Counted from the first letter of the stretch, positions 32,969 to 42,361 are shown. The stretch: 64,000 nucleotides of DNA from Candidatus Omnitrophica bacterium UBA6210 (GCA_002421805.1 DISM01000001.1:282902-346901); one strand, 5' to 3'. Program-made: numbers and translations. Notes: generated by a model from the sequence alone, not told the origin.

Positions 32969-33520
32969 CTAGGCGCCTTTGCTTAGCTTCTGTGCGAAGA
33001 AAAACCCTTCTTCCAGGGCCCTCTTATTGATAGCCACCAGGTTCGGCCTGTGCGCCAGGACCTCCTCGATGGACCGTTCCATCGTGGAAAGGGCGATGAT
33101 CTTTTTGAGACCCAGATAAACGCCAATGGCGATCGTGTTGGCCACCTTCTCCAGCCCCAGGTCGATGGCCATCTGCGTCAAGGGGGCGTTGACCACGCGC
33201 AGGCGCCTGGACGTCCCCAGGCACTGCGCCAACGTCGCATTGACCAACAAAAGCCCTCCCGGCCGCAAGGCCGTACGGAAGCGTTTCAGCGATGGATCGT
33301 TCATGACGATCAGGGAATCCGCCTTTTCAACCAACGGGGAGGCGATGGACCCATCCGAGAGCACCACCATGCAATGGGCCGTGCCGCCGCGGACTTCCGC
33401 TCCGTATGACGGCAGCCAGGTCGCGCTCTTGCCCTCCCGCAAGGCTGACATGGCCAGGATCTTGCCCATTGCCATGATGCCTTGCCCTCCGAACCCCGCA
33501 CAAATGATCTTTTCTGTCAT
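32969..33520 (-). CDS. korC: 2-oxoacid:ferredoxin oxidoreductase, gamma subunit
   Basis: 183 residues. EKIICAGFGGQGIMAMGKILAMSALREGKSATWLPSYGAEVRGGTAHCMVVLSD is the conserved N-terminus of the OFOR gamma subunit (POR domain). It is the last gene of the ferredoxin-alpha-beta-gamma cluster. The complex oxidatively decarboxylates 2-oxoglutarate or branched 2-oxoacids with CoA and ferredoxin. The substrate class cannot be fixed from sequence by eye, so korC is a tentative symbol. Confidence 0.9.
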   Translation of the reverse strand: MTEKIICAGFGGQGIMAMGKILAMSALREGKSATWLPSYGAEVRGGTAHCMVVLSDGSIASPLVEKADSLIVMNDPSLKRFRTALRPGGLLLVNATLAQCLGTSRRLRVVNAPLTQMAIDLGLEKVANTIAIGVYLGLKKIIALSTMERSIEEVLAHRPNLVAINKRALEEGFFFAQKLSKGA

Positions 33521-33555
33521 GGTCTCACCGCAGGCGCGCCGTTGCCGGCGGCCGT

Positions 33556-34284
33556 CTATTTAATTTTGCCCAAAGGGAAATATTTCACCATTTCTTCGGA
33601 GATCCACCGCGCGGCATCCACCGGACTCTTGTCCCAGTATGTCGGGCACATAGACAAGACCTCGACGATGGAAAATCCTTTTCGTTCCATCTGGTTCATG
33701 AAGGCATCTTTGATCGCCCGGCGCGTATTCAGGACCTCTTTGGGCGAGCTGACCGCGGTGCGCTCGACGGACACGACACCGTTCAACAACGCCAGCATCT
33801 CCGATATCTTCAAGGGATAGCCTTCCGTCGCGGCCTGACGGCCCCGCGGCGTCGTGGCCGTCTTCTGGGACAAGAGGGTCGTCGGGGCCATCTGTCCGCC
33901 CGTCATGCCGTAAACCGCATTATTGACAAAGATAACGGTCAAATTCTCGCCGCGGTTCGCCGCATGGATCGTCTCCGCCGTGCCGATGGCCGCCAAGTCG
34001 CCATCGCCCTGGTAGGTGAATACGATCTTGTCGGGCTGCACGCGCTTGAGGCCCGTCGCTACGGCCAAGGCCCGGCCGTGCGCCGCTTCCGCGCAATCGA
34101 TGTCCCAGTAATCGTAGGCCACGACCGCGCAGCCGACGGGCGCAACGGCAATGGCGGAACCCCGGATACCCAGCTCGTCGATGATCTCGGCAACGAGGCG
34201 GTGCAGGATGCCGTGGCCGCAGCCGGGACAATAATGCGTCACGACATCGGTCAGCGCCTGAGGTCTTGAATAATTTTTTCCCAT
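33556..34284 (-). CDS. korB: 2-oxoacid:ferredoxin oxidoreductase, beta subunit
   Basis: 242 residues. YCPGCGHGILHRLVAEI carries the cluster and ThDP-pocket cysteines, and the ThDP-Mg site reads GDGDLAAIGTAE ... NNAVYGMTGGQMAPTT. The beta subunit lacks a 4Fe-4S ferredoxin domain of its own, which is supplied by the separate ferredoxin gene. It starts two bases from the alpha gene. Confidence 0.94.
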   Translation of the reverse strand: MGKNYSRPQALTDVVTHYCPGCGHGILHRLVAEIIDELGIRGSAIAVAPVGCAVVAYDYWDIDCAEAAHGRALAVATGLKRVQPDKIVFTYQGDGDLAAIGTAETIHAANRGENLTVIFVNNAVYGMTGGQMAPTTLLSQKTATTPRGRQAATEGYPLKISEMLALLNGVVSVERTAVSSPKEVLNTRRAIKDAFMNQMERKGFSIVEVLSMCPTYWDKSPVDAARWISEEMVKYFPLGKIK

Positions 34285-34285
34285 C

Positions 34286-35365
34286 CTACCGTCTCCTTCT
34301 CTTCAAAGGCGCCGACAAACTCTTGAGGACCTCGCGCTCGATCTGCGATTCCGTCGGGACCCCTCCGCCGGACCGGCCGTAGAAAGAGACGGCTTCGCGG
34401 CCCTCTACGCTCAAGCGGACGTCTTCGACCATCTGGCCGTAGGACATCTCGACAACCAGGAATTTTTTGACGCGCCGGCTGAGGTCTGCCAGGCGCTTTG
34501 CCGGGAACGGCCAGAGCGTGACAGGACGGAACAATCCGACCTTTTTGCCCTTGGCGCGCAGGCGGCGCACGACGGCCTCTGCGATGCGCGCCACAGAACC
34601 GTAGGCGACGACCGCCATGGCAGCATCGTCCATAAATGTCTCGGCATAACGGACCTCCCGCGATGCGACCCTGCGGTACTTCTTCTGCAATATAAGATTG
34701 TTTTTCTCGACGTCGGGCCGCTTCATGAAAAGCGAACAAACCACATGCGGCTTGCGGCCGCTGGCGCCGGTCAAGGCCCATGGTTTTTCGACGGCCGCCG
34801 GCGGGGCCAGTTCCTCGTCGAACGTCAATCCTTCCATCATCTGGCCGAGCAGACCGTCGCTCAAGACCATGACCGCGATGCGGTGGCGGTCCGCCAGCTC
34901 GAAGGCCAGCCGGGTCAGATCAAAAGACTCCTGCACGCTGGCCGGTGCCAGGACGATCAAGTGGTAGTCGCCGTGGCCGCCGCCTTTTGTCGCCTGGAAA
35001 TAATCCGACTGCGCCGGCCAGATATTGCCCAGCCCCGGGCCGGCGCGCATCACATTGATGATCACGGCGGGCAGCTGGGCCCCGGCGATATAGGAAATCC
35101 CCTCCTGCTTGAGGCTGATGCCCGGCGAAGAAGAGCTCGTCATGACACGCGCGCCGGCGGCGGAGGCGCCAAAGATCATATTGATGGCGGCAAGCTCCGA
35201 TTCGGACTGGATAAAGATCCCGCCGCGCTGGGACAGCTGGTCTGCCATGTAAGCGGTCAATTCATTCTGGGGCGTGATCGGGTAGCCCGCGTAAAATTTC
35301 AGGCCTGCGCGGATCGCCGCTTCCCCCATCGCCTCATTGCCGGAATACAAGATCGTTTTTTTCAT
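34286..35365 (-). CDS. korA: 2-oxoacid:ferredoxin oxidoreductase, alpha subunit
   Basis: 359 residues. MGEAAIRAGLKFYAGYPITPQNELTAYMA and GARVMTSSSSPGISLKQEGISYIAGAQLPAVIINVMRAGPG are OFOR alpha-subunit blocks (domain I and the ThDP/CoA interface). VVEMSYGQMVEDVRL near the C-terminus is domain II. The order ferredoxin-alpha-beta-gamma equals the korDABC arrangement of methanogens and many anaerobes. Confidence 0.94.
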   Translation of the reverse strand: MKKTILYSGNEAMGEAAIRAGLKFYAGYPITPQNELTAYMADQLSQRGGIFIQSESELAAINMIFGASAAGARVMTSSSSPGISLKQEGISYIAGAQLPAVIINVMRAGPGLGNIWPAQSDYFQATKGGGHGDYHLIVLAPASVQESFDLTRLAFELADRHRIAVMVLSDGLLGQMMEGLTFDEELAPPAAVEKPWALTGASGRKPHVVCSLFMKRPDVEKNNLILQKKYRRVASREVRYAETFMDDAAMAVVAYGSVARIAEAVVRRLRAKGKKVGLFRPVTLWPFPAKRLADLSRRVKKFLVVEMSYGQMVEDVRLSVEGREAVSFYGRSGGGVPTESQIEREVLKSLSAPLKRRRR

Positions 35366-35366
35366 C

Positions 35367-35570
35367 CTATCCCTCTATCTCAATGCAGGCATCCGGGCAC
35401 ATGACAAAGCACATGCCGCAGCCCGTGCAATTGGCAGGATCAATGACGACAGCCGGAAAGACACCTGTTTCGCTCAAGGTCTCGTCGAGTTTCAAATTTT
35501 TCCTCGGGCACCAGACGATACAGAGCTGACAGCTCTTGCACCTTTGCCTGTTGATCTTGACCTTGGCCAT
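35367..35570 (-). CDS. korD: Two-[4Fe-4S] ferredoxin subunit of the 2-oxoacid oxidoreductase
   Basis: 67 residues from ATG 35570. CKSCQLCIVWCP and CTGCGMCFVMCP are two complete 4Fe-4S motifs. The gene is the first of the OFOR set, with two bases to both neighbours (dxs upstream, korA downstream), and delivers electrons out of the complex. Confidence 0.94.
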   Translation of the reverse strand: MAKVKINRQRCKSCQLCIVWCPRKNLKLDETLSETGVFPAVVIDPANCTGCGMCFVMCPDACIEIEG

Positions 35571-35572
35571 GA

Positions 35573-37462
35573 CTAAACTCTCCCCAGGACTTCCCGGACA
35601 GCTGCCGCGATACCTTCCGCGCAGAGCCCGTATTGCTTTAAAAGTTCCTTGCGCTTGCCGTACGTGATGAAAGACACCGGCAGGCCCAGGCATTTCACCT
35701 TTTTTGCGGAGGTAAAGAGGCGCCCCTCGGCGCGTAAAACCTCCAGGACGCCGCTGCCGAAACCTCCGGCCAGGACGCCCTCCTCGACGGTCACAAAGGC
35801 CTCTGTCGCATCATAATACTTCAGGATAAGCCCCTCGTCGAGCGGTTTGGCAAAGCGGGCGTTGACGAGCGTCACACGGATACCTTCTTTCAACAGGATG
35901 TCTGCGGCGTCCGCGGCCGCATCAACCATGCTGCCCAAAGCCAAAACCGTAACCGACCCGCCGTCAGCAAGGACCTCTGAGTGCCCGTGGCGGACGGGCG
36001 CAACGGAAAATTTTTCCTTCCGGCATGACGCCGCCCCTCTCGGATAGCGAATCGCCACCGGCGTAGGGCATTCACTGGCGAACGCCAACATCGCTTCCAG
36101 ATCTTCTTTGTCCGCAGGCGCCATGATCGTCATGTTAGGCAGATGTCTCAAGTAGGCAATATCAAACATGCCGTGATGCGTCGGACCGTCTTCGCCGACA
36201 AGCCCCGCCCTGTCGAGGCACAGGACCACGCCGAGATTCTGAAGGCATATCTCCTCCAATATCTGGTCATAAGCTCTCTGCAGGAAGGTCGAATAGATCG
36301 CGACATAAGGTTTGAGGCCCCCTCGGGCCAGTCCCGCGGCAAACCCCACGGCATGCTGTTCGGCGATCCCGACGTCAAAAAACCGCTCCGGAAAGGCCTT
36401 GGCAAAAACCGCCAGCCCCGTGCCTTCGGGCATGGCCGCGGTGATCGCGACGATCTTTTTGTTCTTTTCCGCCAAGGCCTGCAACGTAGCGCTGAAAATA
36501 TCCGTGAAACTCGCCTGGGGCTTCTCTTCCGGTGCCGCGACCTCTCCTGAGGCGATATCGAAACAGGTCGTCCCATGAAAACGGACAGGCTGGTTTTCGG
36601 CCGGGGCGAATCCCTTGCCTTTTTTGGTGACCACATGCAACAGAAGCGGCCCCTTGAGATGGGCGATATTCTGCAGGGTATCGATCAGAAGGGTCGTGTT
36701 GTGGCCGTCCAGAGGGCCGAAATACTTAAACCCCATCTCTTCAAAAAAGATGCCGGGAATGATCAAACCCTTAAGCAGTTCTTCAAATTTGTCGACAAGC
36801 TTCTGGAGCCTCGGGCCGATGCGGCCGAGGCGCTGTTTTAAAAACGCATCGCGCGCGTCTTTGAAACGGTTATAGATGGGCTTGGAGAGGATCTTATTGA
36901 GATACGTGCTCAAGGCGCCCACGCTGGGCGCGATCGCCATATCGTTGGAATTAAGGATCACGAGCATGTCTTTACCGATATGGCCGGCGTGGTTGAGGGC
37001 CTCAAAGCACATGCCCCCTGTCAAGGCGCCGTCTCCGACGATCGCAACCACCTTCTCGTGCGTCTCCTGCAGGTCGCGCGCGGCCGCGCAACCGAAGGCC
37101 AGGGAAACGGCCGTCGAGCTGTGCCCCGTAGTGAACGGGTCGTAAACGGATTCCGTCCGGCAGGGAAAACCGCTCAAGCCGTCTTTCTGCCGGAGGGCAT
37201 CAAAGCGCTCGTTACGCCCCGTCAGGATCTTATGCGCATAGGCCTGGTGGCCGACATCCCAAATAATGATATCTTCGGGCGCGTGAAAACAATAATGGAC
37301 CGCGATGGCGAGCTCGACGGCGCCCAAGCTCGACGCCAGGTGCCCGCCGGTCTTGGAAACGACGCCGATGATCCGGCTGCGGATCTCGGCAGCCAGCTCA
37401 GGCAGCTTGTCCTTCGGGATCTTCTTTAGGTCTTCCGGTGAACGAACGGTTTCCAAAAACAT
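35573..37462 (-). CDS. dxs: 1-deoxy-D-xylulose-5-phosphate synthase
   Basis: 629 residues, full length. GDGALTGGMCFEALNHAGHIGKDMLVILNSNDMAIAPSVG is the ThDP site, HASSLGAVELAIAVHYCF-type SLGAVELAIAVHYCFHAPEDIIIWDVGHQAYAHKILTGR the N-terminal domain, and DVGIAEQHAVGFAAGLA the catalytic glutamate region. It performs the first step of the MEP isoprenoid route from pyruvate and glyceraldehyde-3-phosphate. It is linked to xseB-xseA upstream and to the OFOR genes downstream. Confidence 0.97.
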   Translation of the reverse strand: MFLETVRSPEDLKKIPKDKLPELAAEIRSRIIGVVSKTGGHLASSLGAVELAIAVHYCFHAPEDIIIWDVGHQAYAHKILTGRNERFDALRQKDGLSGFPCRTESVYDPFTTGHSSTAVSLAFGCAAARDLQETHEKVVAIVGDGALTGGMCFEALNHAGHIGKDMLVILNSNDMAIAPSVGALSTYLNKILSKPIYNRFKDARDAFLKQRLGRIGPRLQKLVDKFEELLKGLIIPGIFFEEMGFKYFGPLDGHNTTLLIDTLQNIAHLKGPLLLHVVTKKGKGFAPAENQPVRFHGTTCFDIASGEVAAPEEKPQASFTDIFSATLQALAEKNKKIVAITAAMPEGTGLAVFAKAFPERFFDVGIAEQHAVGFAAGLARGGLKPYVAIYSTFLQRAYDQILEEICLQNLGVVLCLDRAGLVGEDGPTHHGMFDIAYLRHLPNMTIMAPADKEDLEAMLAFASECPTPVAIRYPRGAASCRKEKFSVAPVRHGHSEVLADGGSVTVLALGSMVDAAADAADILLKEGIRVTLVNARFAKPLDEGLILKYYDATEAFVTVEEGVLAGGFGSGVLEVLRAEGRLFTSAKKVKCLGLPVSFITYGKRKELLKQYGLCAEGIAAAVREVLGRV

Positions 37463-37468
37463 AAGTCT

Positions 37469-37687
37469 TTAGGCTTCTTCATCGAACGGCTTGATCTTGA
37501 GCTTGCCGTCTTTTGTCTTGGCGACGACCTCGATCTTCTTCCTCATGCCGTCGAGGGCCTTGAGGCAGTGGTCGGCCAGCTTGACACCTTCTTCAAATCT
37601 TTCGATGGACTTCTCCAACGAGATCTTTTCGGAATGAAGATCGTCGATGATCTTTTCCAGTTTCTTAAGATTTTCTTCAAATCCCAT
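37469..37687 (-). CDS. xseB: Exodeoxyribonuclease VII small subunit
   Basis: 72 residues. FEENLKKLEKIIDDLHSEKISLEKSIERFEEGVKLADHCLKAL is the full XseB coiled-coil signature. The subunit binds XseA, encoded 29 bases upstream, and seven bases separate it from dxs, a linkage common in bacteria. Confidence 0.96.
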   Translation of the reverse strand: MGFEENLKKLEKIIDDLHSEKISLEKSIERFEEGVKLADHCLKALDGMRKKIEVVAKTKDGKLKIKPFDEEA

Positions 37688-37716
37688 GGCATCCCCGGCG
37701 TGTTATTGTTAAAAGT

Positions 37717-38841
37717 CTATACGATTTCTTCCACTCGGCTCAGGAATTCCCCTTTGGCAAGCCGCGTCTTCAACCGGTCTCCCACCTTGAGTTGAGCCGT
37801 ATCCCTGATGGCGGCGCGGCCGTCTTCGGCCATCGTCACGCTGTATCCCCGCCTCAAAATCGCCAGGGGGTTCAACGCCTCCAGTTCGCGGCAGAAACCG
37901 TCAGCCTCAAGCCTCTTGGCCTCAAATCTGTTCTGCAGGGCGCGCCGCATCTCGTCGCAAAGATCGTCGATTCGCTGGCTCTGCTGGGGCACGACATCGA
38001 TGAGACTGCGCCACAGGTGTTTCACCAGTTGGTCGATGTGTTCCCGGAGTTCAGCCTCGGCAGGCATCACCATCTCCGCAGCCGCCGAAGGCGTCGGCGC
38101 CCTCTTGTCGGCGACGAAATCCGCGATCGTGTAATCCGTCTCATGCCCCACGGCCGACACCACGGGGATCTTCGACGCATCGATCGCGCGTGCAACGACC
38201 TCCTCGTTAAAGCTCCAGAGGTCTTCCAGGCTGCCGCCGCCGCGCGCCAGGATGATCACATCCACCTGGCCCCACGCGTTGAATTCTTGGACAGCCCTGG
38301 CGATCTCTTCGGCCGCCCCCTGCCCCTGCACGCGCACGGGGTTGATGACGACGTGGGCCCGCGGAAAACGCCTTTCGAGAACCTGAAGGATATCGCGGAT
38401 GACCGCGCCCGTCGGCGACGTGACGACGCCGATCGTCCCAGGCAAAAACGGCAGGGATTTTTTGCGCGCTTCGTCGAACAACCCCTCCTGGGCGAGCCTG
38501 GCCTTCAGTTGTTCGAAAGCCATCTGCAATGCGCCCGCGCCCTTGGGCTGGAGGGTATCGACATAAAGCTGGTATTGGCCGTCGCGGCCGTAGATGCCGA
38601 TGCGGCCGGAGGCGATCACCTGCATACCGTCCGAAAGAGCGAATTTCAGGCGCGCGCCCGCGTTGCGGAACAACACACAGCGCAAAGTGCTCTGCGCGTC
38701 CTTCAGGCTGAAATAGCTATGGCCCGATCCGGGCGAGCGCAGATTGGAAATCTCGCCTTCCACCCAGACGTCCTGGAAGATATTCTCCAGGACCTCTTTT
38801 AAGTCGTGCGTCAGCTCACTGATCGTCAGGATCTTGGGCAT
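37717..38841 (-). CDS. xseA: Exodeoxyribonuclease VII large subunit
   Basis: 374 residues from ATG 38841, the canonical MPKILTISELTHDLKEVLE start. An N-terminal OB fold (VWVEGEISNLRSPGSGHSYFSLKD) precedes the catalytic domain (GTIGVVTSPTGAVIRDILQVLERRFP, IILARGGGSLEDLWSFNEE, VSAVGHETDYTIADFVADKRAPTPSAAAE). The helical tail is short relative to E. coli XseA (about 450). The start lies inside the ymdB gene (26-base overlap). Confidence 0.96.
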   Translation of the reverse strand: MPKILTISELTHDLKEVLENIFQDVWVEGEISNLRSPGSGHSYFSLKDAQSTLRCVLFRNAGARLKFALSDGMQVIASGRIGIYGRDGQYQLYVDTLQPKGAGALQMAFEQLKARLAQEGLFDEARKKSLPFLPGTIGVVTSPTGAVIRDILQVLERRFPRAHVVINPVRVQGQGAAEEIARAVQEFNAWGQVDVIILARGGGSLEDLWSFNEEVVARAIDASKIPVVSAVGHETDYTIADFVADKRAPTPSAAAEMVMPAEAELREHIDQLVKHLWRSLIDVVPQQSQRIDDLCDEMRRALQNRFEAKRLEADGFCRELEALNPLAILRRGYSVTMAEDGRAAIRDTAQLKVGDRLKTRLAKGEFLSRVEEIV

Positions 38842-39637
38842 TGTCTGTCTTTGTGGCAAAACGTTCCTGGATGCGTTCGATGCGCACGGCCTTGCCCGTG
38901 GCCGCGTCGATCTCGACGACAGCGCCGTGCAGTTGGACGTCGCCTGTGCCCAGTTCGAATCTCGTCGGCATCCCCGTCAGGAAACGCTCGATGATCCTGT
39001 CCTTGTTGCGGCCGATCACCGAATCGTACGGACCGGTCATCCCCGCATCCGTCAGAAACGCGGTCCCGCCGGGCAGGATCTTTTCGTCGGCCGTCTGGAT
39101 ATGCGTGTGCGTGCCCAGGACCGCCGATACCTGGCCGTCCAGAAACCAGCCCATCGCGACCTTTTCCGATGTCGCTTCCGCATGAAAATCAACGACGATC
39201 ACAGGGGTCTCCTTTTGCAGCGCCTTGATCTCGTCCTGGATGATGCGAAAAGGAGATTCCACCATCGCGTCGATAAAGACGCGGCCCAAAAGACAGATAA
39301 CGCCGACCTTGACGCCAGCTTCGGTCTTGAAAACCGTACTGCCGTGCCCCGGCGTCATCTTGGGAAAATTCAGCGGCCTCAGGATATTGGTTTGTGTGTG
39401 CAGGAGATCGACGATCTCCGGCCTGCGCCAGACATGGTCGCCCGATGTCAGGATATCGCAGCCCGACTGGAACAGGTCGCGCGCGACGCGCTGAGTGATG
39501 CCGGACCCGCCGGCGGAATTCTCGGCATTCGCGATGACCACGTCGATGCCGCGGGCCTTGCGCAGGCCGGGCAGGAGCCCTTTGACCGCCGCGCGGCCCG
39601 GCGAACCGACAATGTCGCCAATAAAAAGAATCTTCAT
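38816..39637 (-). CDS. ymdB: YmdB-family metallophosphoesterase
   Basis: 273 residues from ATG 39637. KILFIGDIVGSPGRAAVKGLLPGLRK, VIANAENSAGGSGIT, TSGDHVWRRPEIVD, VVDFHAEATSEKVAMGWFLDGQVSAVLGTHTHIQTADE are the metal-binding blocks of TIGR00282. These enzymes hydrolyse 2',3'-cyclic nucleotides and act together with RNase Y; rny is the next gene upstream, the usual partner. The upstream gap carries a short tandem repeat. Confidence 0.95.
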   Translation of the reverse strand: MKILFIGDIVGSPGRAAVKGLLPGLRKARGIDVVIANAENSAGGSGITQRVARDLFQSGCDILTSGDHVWRRPEIVDLLHTQTNILRPLNFPKMTPGHGSTVFKTEAGVKVGVICLLGRVFIDAMVESPFRIIQDEIKALQKETPVIVVDFHAEATSEKVAMGWFLDGQVSAVLGTHTHIQTADEKILPGGTAFLTDAGMTGPYDSVIGRNKDRIIERFLTGMPTRFELGTGDVQLHGAVVEIDAATGKAVRIERIQERFATKTDNAQDPDDQ

Positions 39638-39645
39638 TTGAAAGT

Positions 39646-39735
39646 TGCTATTTGTTTGTTGAGTTCCTTGGGTTTTTTGAGTTCTTTGGGTCATGACTCT
39701 ACGAACTCTATAAACTCTGCAAACTCAATAAACTT
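39646..39735. repeat. Short tandem micro-repeats between rny and ymdB
   Basis: Four near-identical 9-base units (ACTCTACGA, ACTCTATAA, ACTCTGCAA, ACTCAATAA) occur in a row at about 39696-39731. They are preceded by complementary-looking units TTGAGTTCCTTGGG and TTGAGTTCTTTGGG. The sequence is AT-rich, unlike the flanking genes, and has no open frame. Confidence 0.7.
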
Positions 39736-39738
39736 CAG

Positions 39739-41313
39739 TTATTTTGCGTATTCGATCGCACGTGTCTCGCGGATCACCGTGACCTTGATCTGTCCCGGAT
39801 ATTCCATGCCTTCCTCGATCTTCTTGCGGATGTCGCGCGCCAGGACCGTTGCATCGGTATCGTTGACCTTCTCCGGCTGCACGATGACGCGGATCTCGCG
39901 CCCCGCCTGGATCGCGAATGATTTTTCAACGCCCTTGAAGACATTGGCGATGGATTCCAGCTTTTCCAGACGCTTGACGTAGGTCTCCAGCGTCTCGCGC
40001 CGCGCACCCGGCCGGGCCGCGCTGATGGCATCGGCCGCGGCGGCCAGAACGCCGTAAAGGCTCGTCTTCTCGACTTCTTCGTGGTGCGCCTCAATGCCCT
40101 GCACGACGATGTCCGTCTCTCCGAACTTGCGCGCCATCTCGGCACCGAGCCTGGCGTGCGTCCCTTCGATCTGCTGGTCGAGCGCCTTGCCGATATCATG
40201 CAGGATGCCGATGCGGCGGGCGACCTTGGAATCAAGGTCCAGCTCGTCGGCCATGACGCCCATGAGAAGCGCCACCTCCTTGGAATGCTGCAGGGCATTC
40301 TGCCCGAAGCTCGTCCTGTATTTCAGGCGGCCGATCATCTTGACCAGCTCCGGATGAATGGCATGCACGCCGATGTCAAAAAGGACCTTTTCACCTTCCT
40401 CCTTGATCTTGACCTCCATCTCCTTCTTGACCTTCTCGACAACCTCTTCGATGCGGCCCGGATGGATGCGGCCGTCGGAGATGAGGCGTTCCAAAGAGAC
40501 CCTGGCCACCTCGCGGCGCACGGGGTCAAACCCCGAAAGCATGACCGCTTCCGGCGTATCGTCAATGATCACATCGATGCCCGTCGCCATCTCGAAGGCG
40601 CGGATATTGCGGCCTTCCCGGCCGATGATCCGGCCTTTCATCTCGTCGGAAGGCAAAGACACGAGGCTCACGGTGGACTCCACCGCGTGCTCCACGGCGC
40701 AGCGCTGGATCGCATGCGCCACGATCTCCCCGGCCTTCTTGTCAGCCGTTTCCTTGATCTCGTCTTCCGCCTTCTTGATCAGGATGGCCTTCTCCCGGTT
40801 AAGTTCGCCGTCGAGGCGGGACAACAAGAGCACCTTCGCCTCCTCCGGGGACATATTGGAGATCTTGTGCAGCCTCTCTTTTTCTTCGGCCAGGAGCTTA
40901 TTCAGATCGTCTTCCTTGGCCTTGACCGCCTCTTCCTGGTTCTTGATCAGGCGCGTCTTATCGTCGAGCTCGCGCTCCTTTTTTTCTAAAAGATCCACCC
41001 GGCGCTCAAGATTTGTCTCCCGGAGCGCCATGCGTTTCTCCAGGGTCGCGATCTCTTCGCGGCGTTCCTTGGTCTCTTTTTCAAAATCCTGGCGCATCCG
41101 CAGGAGCTGATCCTTGGCGTTGAGCTCGGCTTCCTTGCGGATCGTCTCCACCTCTCTTTTGGCGCCGTCGATGATCGCCTTGGCCTCAAGGTGGGCATTC
41201 TTTATTTTTTGTTCCCCCATCGCCCGGCGCAGAAGAAAATACAGAAAAACGAGGACTGCGCCGGCGGCGAGAAAAACAGCTGCCATGACTAATACATTAT
41301 TTCCTGTGGACAT
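39739..41313 (-). CDS. rny: Ribonuclease Y
   Basis: 524 residues. An N-terminal membrane helix (VMAAVFLAAGAVLVFLYFLL) is followed by a coiled coil of about 160 residues. A KH domain (EMKGRIIGREGRNIRAFEMATGIDVIIDDTPE) and an HD domain (GILHDIGKALDQQIEGTHARLG) come next. RNase Y is the membrane-bound endoribonuclease that starts mRNA decay. It pairs with YmdB encoded next. Confidence 0.98.
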   Translation of the reverse strand: MSTGNNVLVMAAVFLAAGAVLVFLYFLLRRAMGEQKIKNAHLEAKAIIDGAKREVETIRKEAELNAKDQLLRMRQDFEKETKERREEIATLEKRMALRETNLERRVDLLEKKERELDDKTRLIKNQEEAVKAKEDDLNKLLAEEKERLHKISNMSPEEAKVLLLSRLDGELNREKAILIKKAEDEIKETADKKAGEIVAHAIQRCAVEHAVESTVSLVSLPSDEMKGRIIGREGRNIRAFEMATGIDVIIDDTPEAVMLSGFDPVRREVARVSLERLISDGRIHPGRIEEVVEKVKKEMEVKIKEEGEKVLFDIGVHAIHPELVKMIGRLKYRTSFGQNALQHSKEVALLMGVMADELDLDSKVARRIGILHDIGKALDQQIEGTHARLGAEMARKFGETDIVVQGIEAHHEEVEKTSLYGVLAAAADAISAARPGARRETLETYVKRLEKLESIANVFKGVEKSFAIQAGREIRVIVQPEKVNDTDATVLARDIRKKIEEGMEYPGQIKVTVIRETRAIEYAK

Positions 41314-41400
41314 TGCTTGCCCCTCCTATCACGAACCCGCTTTGACGAAAACGCACGCGGGATTGTCGGGCCGGAGTTCACGCGATACCGGCCGCCTGAG

Positions 41401-41964
41401 TTAAGCAAAAAGGACCGTCGTGACGGAAAGATCGTGAGGCTCGAGAGGCGGGAAATCCTCGAGGATCTGGAAAGCGAAGGCAAGACCGACAGTCGGCACG
41501 TCCTTGGGAAGACGGCCCAGGAACCTATCGTAATATCCGTGGCCCCGGCCCAGCCGGTTGCCCGCCTTGTCAAAGGCCAGGCCCGGCACGATCACCAGGT
41601 CGATATCGTTCAACCCAACAGGTCGGATATATTCTTCTTTGGGGTGGCAGATGCCGAATGGACCGCACGTCAATTCGGCATCGTAATCCACGAGGAGGGA
41701 CGGCACGATATCGCGTGTCTCTCTGCGGATCACGGGTACTGCGACCCTTTTGCCTTGCTTCATGGAATCTCTGATCATGCTCACGGTGTCTACTTCTCCG
41801 TCGAGTGAAAGATAAAACAGGACCGTTTTTGCTTTTAAGTAGTTCTTCAACGAAAAAAGCTTCTTAGCGATTTCCGCGCTCTTCCTGAACCTGTCTTCCT
41901 CCTTATGGCTTTTCAGCTTTTTTAAAAGTTCCAATCTTATTTTTTTCTTCTTCTCTTGGATCAT
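41401..41964 (-). CDS. 5-formyltetrahydrofolate cyclo-ligase family protein
   Basis: 187 residues from ATG 41964. KKKIRLELLKKLKSHKEEDR, FYLSLDGEVDTVSMI, VPVIRRETRD and the ATP-binding AFDKAGNRLGRGHGYYDRFLG are family blocks (YgfA/5-FCL). It converts 5-formyl-THF to methenyl-THF. In many bacteria the 6S RNA gene lies beside this gene; here a 6S-like RNA is 2.6 kb away, beyond iscU, metV and rarA. Confidence 0.94.
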   Translation of the reverse strand: MIQEKKKKIRLELLKKLKSHKEEDRFRKSAEIAKKLFSLKNYLKAKTVLFYLSLDGEVDTVSMIRDSMKQGKRVAVPVIRRETRDIVPSLLVDYDAELTCGPFGICHPKEEYIRPVGLNDIDLVIVPGLAFDKAGNRLGRGHGYYDRFLGRLPKDVPTVGLAFAFQILEDFPPLEPHDLSVTTVLFA

Positions 41965-41977
41965 GTTCTTTTGAACC

Positions 41978-42361
41978 TTATTGCCCCTGCCTCTTGCGGT
42001 AGTCTTCGATGGCCGCGCGCAGGGCTTCTTCAGCCAGAACAGAACAGTGCATCTTGACCTTTGGTAAGCCGCCGAGGGCTTCGGCCACGGCCTTATTGGA
42101 GATTTGCAGGGCCTCGTCAAGCGTCTTGCCCTTCACCAGGTCCGTCACCATGGAACTGGTCGCAATCGCCGCGCCGCAACCAAAAGTCTTGAACCTCGCA
42201 TCGACGATCCGCCCCTCTTGGACCTTGATATACAGGCGCATGATATCGCCGCAGACCGGGTTGCCGACATTGCCGACGCCGTCGGCGTCCGGCAGCTCCC
42301 CGACGTTGTGCGGGTTCAGGAAGTGCTCCATGACCTTTTCGCTATATTGGGTATTATCCAT
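41978..42361 (-). CDS. iscU: Iron-sulfur cluster scaffold IscU/NifU-N
   Basis: 127 residues. YSEKVMEHFLNPHNVGELPDADGVGNVGNPVCGDIMRLYI, FKTFGCGAAIATSSMVTDLVKGKTLDEA and MHCSVLAEEALRAAIEDY supply the three cluster cysteines and the flexible loop. It is a more canonical member than the one at 18565-18945. There is no cysteine desulfurase gene in the window. Confidence 0.96.
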   Translation of the reverse strand: MDNTQYSEKVMEHFLNPHNVGELPDADGVGNVGNPVCGDIMRLYIKVQEGRIVDARFKTFGCGAAIATSSMVTDLVKGKTLDEALQISNKAVAEALGGLPKVKMHCSVLAEEALRAAIEDYRKRQGQ

